From positions 1 through 14,937 of the forward strand of contig JAHCKJ010000026.1 in the NCBI GenBank assembly GCA_026125835.1: a stretch of 14,937 bases of DNA. The letters are read 5' to 3'. Position numbers and translations under genes: made by a program. This document shows positions 1-5,674 of the stretch, one piece after another. The notes under the pieces were generated by a model. That model worked only from the letters and a program-made list of their open reading frames with translations. It searched no databases and was not told the origin of the DNA. Numbering within the stretch: position 1 is the first letter of the stretch; each line of letters starts with the position of its first letter. This stretch comes from Sphingopyxis sp. (lineage in GTDB: Bacteria > Pseudomonadota > Alphaproteobacteria > Sphingomonadales > Sphingomonadaceae).

Positions 1-142
1 AGCCGCCCTCACCCGACGCAAGGAGGCCCGCGCCGCGAAGGACTTCGCGACCTCCGACGCGCTGCGCGACGAGCTCATCGCCGCGGGCGTCGAGGTGATG
101 GACGGCGACCCGCTCGGCTGGGACTGGCGGTTGGACAATTAA
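1..142 (+). CDS. cysS: Cysteinyl-tRNA synthetase, C-terminal end (5' truncated)
   Basis: Only the last 46 residues are present; the first whole codon is at base 2 and the gene ends at TAA 140-142. The visible part reads as an Arg/Ala-rich helix followed by KDFATSDALRDELIAAGVEV and a C-terminal GWDWRL. This is the usual ending of bacterial CysRS, the anticodon-recognition helical domain with its 'R..KDFA.AD.LRDEL...G' signature. The full enzyme charges tRNA-Cys with cysteine in the cytoplasm. The catalytic HIGH and KMSKS regions lie outside the window, so identification rests on this tail alone. The stop codon is followed within four bases by a strong hairpin-forming inverted repeat that could end the transcript. 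Confidence 0.8.
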   Translation, partial: AALTRRKEARAAKDFATSDALRDELIAAGVEVMDGDPLGWDWRLDN

Positions 143-145
143 GTT

Positions 146-243
146 CCCCTCCCGCTTGCGGGAGGGGTTAGGGGTGGGCATGAATGGCCCACCCGCCGCG
201 CATGGACAGGCCCACCCCCGGCCCCTCCCGCAAGCGGGAGGGG
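146..243. repeat. Long inverted repeat between cysS and the 2-hydroxyacid dehydrogenase gene
   Basis: The left arm (146-179) and right arm (210-243) are about 34 bases each and complementary except for two or three positions. The outer 22 bases of each arm are also near-perfect small palindromes (CCCCTCCCGC, a TT or AA loop, then GCGGGAGGGG). The sequence could therefore fold either as one long stem or as two short hairpins. There is no T-run, so it is not a classical intrinsic terminator. The right arm ends 7 bases before the next start codon and supplies its purine-rich ribosome-binding sequence. It looks like a dispersed intergenic element of the kind common in sphingomonads; membership in a family is inferred. 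Confidence 0.85.
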
Positions 244-250
244 AGAACAC

Positions 251-1195
251 ATGACCAAAACCGTCACCGTCCTGTCGGGACTCATCCGCCCCCTCGTCGA
301 AAACCGCCTTCCCGACTGGGTCGAACCGCACTTTTTCCAGTCGAAGGACGAGGCGCTCGAACTCGCCCCCCAAGCCGAAATCGGCTGGTTCGATATGTAT
401 GACAAGAAAGACATGGCAGCGGTCATCACCGCGGCGACGAACCTCAAATGGCTGAACTCGATCTACGCGGGGATCGACGGGATGCCGCTCGATCTGCTGA
501 AGGAGCGCGGCACCGTCGTCACCAACGGCGCCGGGATCAACGCGATCACGATCGCCGAATATGTCGTGATGGGGATGCTCACCGTCGCCAAGGGCTACCG
601 CGAGGTCGTGCGCGCGCAGGAGCGGCGCGAGTGGCTGATGGACTCGCCGGGCAAGGTCGAACTGTTCGGATCGAAGGCGCTGCTGCTCGGCTATGGCGCG
701 ATCGGCAAGCTGATCGAGGAGCGGCTCAAGGGCTTTGCGGTCGATGTCACCGCGGTGCGCCGTTCGCCGGGCGAAAACACGCTGACCCCCGATCAGTGGC
801 GCGCGCGGCTGGGCGATTTCGATTGGGTGATCCTGGCGGTGCCCGCAACCCCCGAAACCGACGGCATGATCGGCGCGGCGGAACTCGCCGCGATGAAGCC
901 GAGCGCGACGCTGATCAACATCGCGCGCGGCAGCGTCGTCGATCAGGACGCGCTCGTCGCCGCGCTCGATGCGCAGCAGATCGCGGCTGCGTTTCTCGAC
1001 GTAACCACCCCCGAACCGCTGCCCGCCGACGACCCGCTGTGGAGCCTCGACAACGCGCACATCACCATGCACCTGTCGGGCCGCGCGCAGGACAAGATGT
1101 TCGTGCGGTCGGCGCAGCGGTTTCTGGAGAATCTGGAGCGTTGGCATAAGGGCGAGGCCGTCGAGCCGCGGGTGGATTTGACGCTGGGCTATTGA
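251..1195 (+). CDS. D-2-hydroxyacid dehydrogenase family protein (phosphoglycerate dehydrogenase-like)
   Basis: The 314-residue protein has the two-lobed fold of NAD(P)-dependent D-isomer 2-hydroxyacid dehydrogenases. The nucleotide-binding glycine motif GYGAIG is at residues 147-152. The catalytic triad is visible as Arg226 (NIARGS), Glu255 (TTPEPLP) and His274 (ITMHLSGR, in the spot where many relatives read H.AW or H.SG). The family reduces 2-keto acids to D-2-hydroxy acids or does the reverse; the substrate cannot be read from sequence. It lacks the ACT domain of the serine-pathway SerA and is closer to the short glyoxylate/hydroxypyruvate reductase-like members. The start ATG at 251 follows GGAGGGGA, which belongs to the right arm of the preceding repeat. 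The gene stands alone on the plus strand and converges on the metallophosphoesterase gene. Confidence 0.88.
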   Translation: MTKTVTVLSGLIRPLVENRLPDWVEPHFFQSKDEALELAPQAEIGWFDMYDKKDMAAVITAATNLKWLNSIYAGIDGMPLDLLKERGTVVTNGAGINAITIAEYVVMGMLTVAKGYREVVRAQERREWLMDSPGKVELFGSKALLLGYGAIGKLIEERLKGFAVDVTAVRRSPGENTLTPDQWRARLGDFDWVILAVPATPETDGMIGAAELAAMKPSATLINIARGSVVDQDALVAALDAQQIAAAFLDVTTPEPLPADDPLWSLDNAHITMHLSGRAQDKMFVRSAQRFLENLERWHKGEAVEPRVDLTLGY

Positions 1196-1201
1196 GCAGT
1201 T

Positions 1202-1289
1202 GTCGCCCCCGCGAAGGCGGGGGCCGCTGTCGGTTTACGTCGCGAGGCAGGAAAAGGCCGATTGCGGCCCCCGCCTCCGCGGGGGCGAC
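1202..1289. repeat. Inverted repeat between convergent genes (likely bidirectional terminator or palindromic element)
   Basis: Arms 1202-1227 and 1264-1289 are 26 bases each with one mismatch; both begin GTCGCCCCCGCG when read inward on their own strand. Each arm also contains a short internal hairpin (CCCCCGC...GCGGGGG). It begins 7 bases after the plus-strand stop and ends 5 bases before the minus-strand stop, so it fills the whole space between two converging genes. That position suits a bidirectional transcription-end structure, though no T-tract is present. The sequence differs from the repeat at 146-243. Confidence 0.8.
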
Positions 1290-1294
1290 GGTTC

Positions 1295-2143
1295 TTAACT
1301 AGGCCGCTCGGCCTTCAACTCGCGCACCAGCGGCTGCAACCGCTCGTCATATTTCGCCAGCATCGTGTGCGCCCCGGCATGGTCGTAAAAACTCACCAAC
1401 TCGCGCCCGTTCCAGCGGTGGAGCGCATAGGCGGGGTCTTCGGCGACGATCATCGGGCGGTCGTCGGGGTGATTTTCGTCGATGGGGCGAAGGTCGAGCG
1501 ACACCTGCGGCGCGGTGGACGAACAGATCGCCACCGTCCGCCCCTCCCACGCCACCGTCACGCTGCGATGCAGGTGTCCACAGATCAGTCCGCGCACCTG
1601 GGGATGGCGCCGCACGACATCGGTGAAGGTCGCGACCCATGGTTCGTCGGGGTGGGTGTTCATCCACTCGATCCCGCTTTCGACCGGCGGGTGGTGCATG
1701 ACGATATAGGTCGGCTTGGCCGGGTCTTTCGCCAGTTCGGCGTCGAGCCACGCCGCACGGGCCGCGCAAAAAGCGCCGCCGTGGCGCCCCTCCTCCAGCG
1801 TATCGACCGTCACCAGCCGGAGTTCGGGCAGCTCGACGCTATATTGGACAAAGCCGTTGCCGTCGTCGAACCCCGGAAAGCGCGCGTGGAAATTGTCACG
1901 CAGGTCGTGGTTGCCGACGCTGGGCCACACTGGAAAGGGGCAGCGCGAAAAGGCGGTCGCAAGGCGGCGATAGCTGTCGGCGTCGCCGCGGTCGGTGATG
2001 TCGCCGGTGGCGAGCAACAGGTCGGGGCGGTTCGGCCCCTCGATCAGCACGTCGAGCACCTCGTCGAGCCGTTTGCGATTATATTCGGCCGGATTGTCCG
2101 GATCGAACCCGATATGGATATCGGTGATCTGGGCGATCAGCAT
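1295..2143 (-). CDS. Class III (CpdA-like) metallophosphoesterase, putative cyclic-nucleotide phosphodiesterase
   Basis: This 282-residue protein carries the full set of calcineurin-like metallophosphoesterase motifs in order: DIH (8-10), GDITD (47-51), GNHD (77-80), MHHPP (149-153) and GHLH (189-192). These residues bind the two-metal centre. The DIHIG start and GHLH end, with overall length, match the CpdA/GpdQ/Rv0805 group, which hydrolyses cAMP or glycerophosphodiesters; substrate is inferred only. There is no signal peptide, so it should be cytoplasmic. The ATG at 2143-2141 is preceded by AGGGGA on the minus strand. The gene lies 41 bases after the stop of the decaheme cytochrome gene on the same strand. 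It could be co-transcribed with that operon, or driven by its own promoter under two CRP-like sites at 2218-2233 and 2260-2275. Confidence 0.88.
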   Translation of the reverse strand: MLIAQITDIHIGFDPDNPAEYNRKRLDEVLDVLIEGPNRPDLLLATGDITDRGDADSYRRLATAFSRCPFPVWPSVGNHDLRDNFHARFPGFDDGNGFVQYSVELPELRLVTVDTLEEGRHGGAFCAARAAWLDAELAKDPAKPTYIVMHHPPVESGIEWMNTHPDEPWVATFTDVVRRHPQVRGLICGHLHRSVTVAWEGRTVAICSSTAPQVSLDLRPIDENHPDDRPMIVAEDPAYALHRWNGRELVSFYDHAGAHTMLAKYDERLQPLVRELKAERPS

Positions 2144-2184
2144 ATCCGTCCCCTGCTGTCACCGGCTGGTCCCGGCCTGATAGT

Positions 2185-4119
2185 TCACCCGCCCCGCCTT
2201 GCCCCGTGCAAAACCGGTGTGCGCCAGGTCACACGATATAGGCCCGGAGTCGCGGCACCTGTGACCGCGCTCACACCCGCCATAGCATCGGCGCGTTTAT
2301 TTGTAATTGCCGCGCTGTTAACCTTCCGCTGACGGTTCGGGACCCACGGCTGGCCGCCGTCCGAATGATATTCGTGGCACATGGCGCAGGGCGATTCGGT
2401 CGCGGTCTGCACTTTGACGAGCCGCGCGCCGCTTTCACCGACATGGCAATCGCGGCATTGGCGGAGGCCCGGGACGAGCAGGTCGGTCGACGTTTTCGAC
2501 GCGGGCGCCGCGGTGTGGCAATCGGCGCAGGCGGTTTCCTTGTGCGCGTCATGGTCGAACCAGCCCTTTTGCAGGTAGCGCGGCGTCTGGTTGACCGCCG
2601 CGACGCGCCAGTTGTTCCCGGCCGCGGGCGCAAAGATCGTGTGGCAGTCGTAGCAGGCGCCACCTTTCGAGAACACCGCGCGCACCGCATCCTGCGCGCG
2701 GCTCGGCCGCACCGCCACCTCGTTGAAATAGATGTTGTAGACCTGCCCCTCGGCATAAGCGCCCGGACGTCGCCGCTGCATCCCGCCGAGCTGGAGCGGC
2801 CGCGACGGCGGGGTCGAGCGGTAATAGGCAGTGAGGTCGGCGACGACCTGGGCCGGTTCGCCGTGGCGTAGCGTCCGCGTCACCCCGCCGACGGTCTCGA
2901 ACGCCAGGCTGTGACACATCGCGCAGTCGCGTTCCATCTCGACCGGCTTGACGCGCACCCCGTCGGCTTCGACGCGATGGCAGTTTTCGCATTCGAGCTT
3001 TTGCCCGAAATCATGGCGTCCGCGGAAACTCGCCGCCATGCGCGCGACGCCGCCGGTCGCTTGCAGGTGAACATCGTGCGGGAATTTCAGCCCATTGTAA
3101 TCGACCGTCCCCTTGCCCGGTGCGGCGCGCGCCAGCTTCGCGCCCGGCGCGGCGCGGACGAGGGGGCGGAACTCGGGGTGGCCGGTGCCGAAATCAGCGG
3201 CATCGCCCAGCATCGTCGGATGCCCCGCGCTTTTCAGCCGCCCCTGCATCCCGTCGTGGCAATCGGCGCAGAATTTCTGCGGCGTCGCCGCCATCGGCCC
3301 CGCGCCCTCATGCTCGGTATGACAATCGACGCAGCGCCCCTGCGGCCGGTTGAACGCCTCGCCAACATTGGCGAGGAATTTGTCGAAGCCCCCGTCGGGC
3401 GCGCGCGCCGCGAGCAGCATCGCGGTCGGTGCATTGGCGTGCGCCATGCTCATCGCCTTGTGCTCGCCGGTGTGGCAATTGACGCACGCGGTGTCGGTGA
3501 CCGCCACAAAGGGTTCGACGTGGCACGACTGGCAATCCTTGGTCAGATTGGCGTGCGCGCTCGACAGCGGCCCCGAAATCCAGCTGCGGTCGGCGTGGAG
3601 CGTGCCCGGCCGTTCGTCGACGGTCTTGTAACTGTACCACGCCCAGATCGGCCCGACCAGAAACGCGAGCAGCATCAGCAGGCCAAAGGTCCACGACCCG
3701 ACGCGCTTGCCCGGCATCACGCCCGCGAGCGAAAAGGCCTTTACCTCGTCGACATCCTTCGACGATTGCGACAATTCGTCGATGCGTTCGACGAGCAGGA
3801 TGATCTTGTCGTCCTCGCGCGCGATCGTCAGCCGGTGGCCCCCGAAACGCAGCTCGCCGCCCGCGGCGCTGTCGATGTCGGCGACGGTTTCGGTGCGGCC
3901 GTTGAGGCCGAACCCCAGCCCCTCCTGCGCGGTTACCCGCACCGTGCGCCCGTCGGTGCTGGCGATCGTCGCATGATGCGGGTTCACCGCGAGGTCGGCG
4001 ACATGGATTATGTTCGCGCTGTCGCGGCCGAGCGTGATCGTGTCGCCGGGCAGCGCCTGGTCGCGGACGATCTGCTTGCCCGTCTTGGTCGTCGCGATGC
4101 GGCGCAGGATGAAGCTCAT
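2185..4119 (-). CDS. FHA domain-transmembrane-decaheme cytochrome c fusion protein
   Basis: This 644-residue protein has three parts. Residues 1-110 form a forkhead-associated (FHA) domain, with GR at 31-32, NPHHA at 46-50 and LNGRT at 72-76 fitting the GR...S/N..H...NG pattern of phosphothreonine-peptide binders. Residues 142-163 form one strong membrane helix. The rest is periplasmic and carries ten CXXCH haem-attachment motifs, starting at Cys196, 212, 263, 284, 377, 399, 489, 531, 555 and 578. This resembles multihaem cytochrome c3/NrfB-type electron carriers. With the FHA domain inside and haems outside, the anchor joins a cytoplasmic signal reader to a periplasmic electron wire. It is the last gene of the operon; its ATG lies 10 bases after the preceding stop. 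The final ~48 residues have no cytochrome character and run through regulatory DNA, so the true end may be near 2320. Confidence 0.85.
   Translation of the reverse strand: MSFILRRIATTKTGKQIVRDQALPGDTITLGRDSANIIHVADLAVNPHHATIASTDGRTVRVTAQEGLGFGLNGRTETVADIDSAAGGELRFGGHRLTIAREDDKIILLVERIDELSQSSKDVDEVKAFSLAGVMPGKRVGSWTFGLLMLLAFLVGPIWAWYSYKTVDERPGTLHADRSWISGPLSSAHANLTKDCQSCHVEPFVAVTDTACVNCHTGEHKAMSMAHANAPTAMLLAARAPDGGFDKFLANVGEAFNRPQGRCVDCHTEHEGAGPMAATPQKFCADCHDGMQGRLKSAGHPTMLGDAADFGTGHPEFRPLVRAAPGAKLARAAPGKGTVDYNGLKFPHDVHLQATGGVARMAASFRGRHDFGQKLECENCHRVEADGVRVKPVEMERDCAMCHSLAFETVGGVTRTLRHGEPAQVVADLTAYYRSTPPSRPLQLGGMQRRRPGAYAEGQVYNIYFNEVAVRPSRAQDAVRAVFSKGGACYDCHTIFAPAAGNNWRVAAVNQTPRYLQKGWFDHDAHKETACADCHTAAPASKTSTDLLVPGLRQCRDCHVGESGARLVKVQTATESPCAMCHEYHSDGGQPWVPNRQRKVNSAAITNKRADAMAGVSAVTGAATPGLYRVTWRTPVLHGARRGG
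2218..2233 (-). promoter_or_regulatory. CRP-type palindrome, proximal site
   Basis: Read on the minus strand this is TGTGACCTGGCGCACA. It matches the TGTGA-N6-TCACA consensus at nine of ten conserved positions. It is centred 82 bases upstream of the phosphodiesterase ATG and 42 bases from a second, perfect copy. It lies inside the atypical C-terminal tail of the upstream reading frame. Binding by a sphingomonad CRP-family regulator is inferred. Confidence 0.6.
2260..2275 (-). promoter_or_regulatory. CRP-type palindrome, distal site (perfect consensus)
   Basis: Read on the minus strand this is TGTGAGCGCGGTCACA, a perfect TGTGA-N6-TCACA palindrome as bound by cAMP-CRP in many proteobacteria. 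Its centre is 42 bp, about four helical turns, from the proximal copy, so two dimers would bind the same DNA face. It points toward the phosphodiesterase gene. Confidence 0.65.
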
Positions 4120-4129
4120 GATCCCGGCC

Positions 4130-5011
4130 TCACCAATAGAAAAAGACGCTGATGATGTGCGCCGACAGCGCCGCGATCAGCGCAAAGGTCAGCGGCACAT
4201 GCACATAGAGCCAGATTTCGAGCAACGCGCGCAGCCGCAGATGCGCGCGCAGCCGCGCCAGCGCCGCTTCCTTCTGCAACAACAGCTGTACGACCTTGGC
4301 GCGCGCGTCAGTGTCGCCGCCCTGCGATGCCGCGAGCGTCCGGCGCGCCGCGGCGGTCGCGCAGGCGGGATAGCGCCCGCGCAGCCGCGCCCATGCGCCG
4401 CCCGCAAAGGGATCCTGGTCGAGCGAGGCGAGCACCGCGGCGCTGTCCGCCGGGGTCAGCGGCTGGGCGGCGCTGTGCAGCTGGCGGTCGAAGGCGCGGA
4501 TCGCCTCGAGCATCTGCATCTGCGTCATCTGCTCGCGGTTGTTCGACAGCGCCGCGGGCAAGGTCGCATAGGCGATGACGCCGTAAAGCCCCGACAGGAT
4601 AACGAGCATCATCAGCACCCAGGCGAGCGTGTGAACATTCCAGCCGAGCTGGAACCCCGTGTGCCAGGTGCCGATGACGATCAGGCTGAGCCCCAGATAG
4701 ACATGCGCCGACGTCCAGGCTTTCAGCGACCAGTAATCGCTCGTCATCCGGCGCTTGCGGTAACCGAGCGCGGTCAGCCACAGGATCAAAAGCGCGCCGA
4801 TCGTGCCGAGCGTATAGCCGTACCAGCTGCCGCCATTGTGCCGCGGCGTCACGTCGACCAGCGCATAGGAAAGGATGATCAGCAGGCACAGCCCGCCCGA
4901 AATCTTTGCCCAGCGAAAGCCCGCATAGCGCAGGAAGCCCTCGTGCTGGCGCTCGCGCACCCGCTCGACCTGTGTGGCCTTGTTGCGACGGCGCTGAAAG
5001 ATCGACGCCAT
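4130..5011 (-). CDS. Diheme b-type membrane cytochrome (five-helix, ferric-reductase/cytochrome b561-like)
   Basis: The protein has 293 residues and five predicted membrane helices at about 36-54, 64-83, 101-121, 127-149 and 265-291. Helix 3 carries His103 and His117 and helix 5 carries His271 and His285. Both pairs are 14 residues apart, the classic spacing for two stacked b haems; His127 at the start of helix 4 is extra. A ~105-residue charged, Ala/Leu/Arg-rich loop (155-260) separates helices 4 and 5. It should pass electrons between the cytoplasmic ferredoxin and the periplasmic decaheme protein encoded on either side. The chosen ATG at 5011-5009 overlaps the ferredoxin stop by one base (TGATG), a sign of translational coupling. 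An upstream extension to 5530 would only re-read the ferredoxin gene in the wrong frame. The exact family is not certain. Confidence 0.75.
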   Translation of the reverse strand: MASIFQRRRNKATQVERVRERQHEGFLRYAGFRWAKISGGLCLLIILSYALVDVTPRHNGGSWYGYTLGTIGALLILWLTALGYRKRRMTSDYWSLKAWTSAHVYLGLSLIVIGTWHTGFQLGWNVHTLAWVLMMLVILSGLYGVIAYATLPAALSNNREQMTQMQMLEAIRAFDRQLHSAAQPLTPADSAAVLASLDQDPFAGGAWARLRGRYPACATAAARRTLAASQGGDTDARAKVVQLLLQKEAALARLRAHLRLRALLEIWLYVHVPLTFALIAALSAHIISVFFYW

Positions 5012-5661
5012 CAGTCGGTCGCCTCGTCGAGCCGGGCGATCGACAGAAATTCTTCGGGCGACACGCGGATCGCGGCGCCGGTCGGGCAGGCGCGTACGCA
5101 GGCCGGGCCACCCGCGATGCCCTTGCACATGTCGCATTTGACCGCGATCTTCTTGGGCTTCTCGTCGCCCAATTGTTTCTTGGTCCATTTGGGCGAAGGT
5201 TCGCCCGGCCCCGGCCCCTTGCCGAGCAGCAGCCAGCTCAGCAGCCCCGGTTTGGGCGGCGGCGCCGCTTCCATGCGGATCACCCCGTAAGGGCAGTTGC
5301 GCATACAATTGCCGCAGCCGATGCAGCCCGGTTCCATGAACACCTCGCCGTCGGGGCCGCGGTGGATGACGTTCGGCGGACAGTCGGCCATGCAGTGCGG
5401 ATGTTCGCAGTGGCGGCAGCTGGTCGGGACATGCAGATGGGCAAAGGTCTTGCCCGCCTCGCGGTCGAGCCGCGACAGGCCTTCGTGGCTGTCGGCGCAC
5501 GCCTTTTCGCAATTGTCGCAACCGACGCACAGATTTTCGTCGATCAGCAGCGCATCGGTCGCCTCGCCCAACCCCTCTTTCATAATGAAGCTGGCGGTGT
5601 CCGAATAGAGATCGACCGCGCTCGAATAGCTCGCCTTGCGCGACTCGATAAAGCTGTTCAT
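5011..5661 (-). CDS. Four-cluster [4Fe-4S] ferredoxin-type electron-transfer subunit
   Basis: The 216-residue protein has 16 cysteines in four groups: 45/48/51/55 (CVGCDNCEKAC), 82/85/90/94 (CRHCEHPHCMADC), 113/116/119/123 (CIGCGNCMRNC) and 176/179/188/192 (CDMCKGIAGGPACVRAC). This is the layout of DmsB/HybA/PhsB-type subunits, which hold four [4Fe-4S] clusters and link a catalytic subunit to a membrane cytochrome. There is no Tat or Sec signal, so this one should stay in the cytoplasm. A Pro/Lys-rich insert at 134-172 separates clusters three and four. It is the second gene of the operon, 13 bases after the flavoprotein stop. No molybdopterin or hydrogenase subunit is encoded nearby, so the likely electron partner is the flavoprotein next to it. 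Confidence 0.88.
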   Translation of the reverse strand: MNSFIESRKASYSSAVDLYSDTASFIMKEGLGEATDALLIDENLCVGCDNCEKACADSHEGLSRLDREAGKTFAHLHVPTSCRHCEHPHCMADCPPNVIHRGPDGEVFMEPGCIGCGNCMRNCPYGVIRMEAAPPPKPGLLSWLLLGKGPGPGEPSPKWTKKQLGDEKPKKIAVKCDMCKGIAGGPACVRACPTGAAIRVSPEEFLSIARLDEATD

Positions 5662-5674
5662 CGCCGCGCGCTCG

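Noticed and set aside
2911..4152. 413-residue plus-strand open frame opposite the decaheme gene
   Set aside because: The minus strand holds ten CXXCH motifs and an FHA domain; this frame is its complement.
4130..5530. 466-residue version of the membrane cytochrome gene starting at 5530
   Set aside because: Its first 173 codons re-read the ferredoxin gene in another frame and are arginine-rich and featureless. The real start is the ATG at 5011 in the TGATG overlap.
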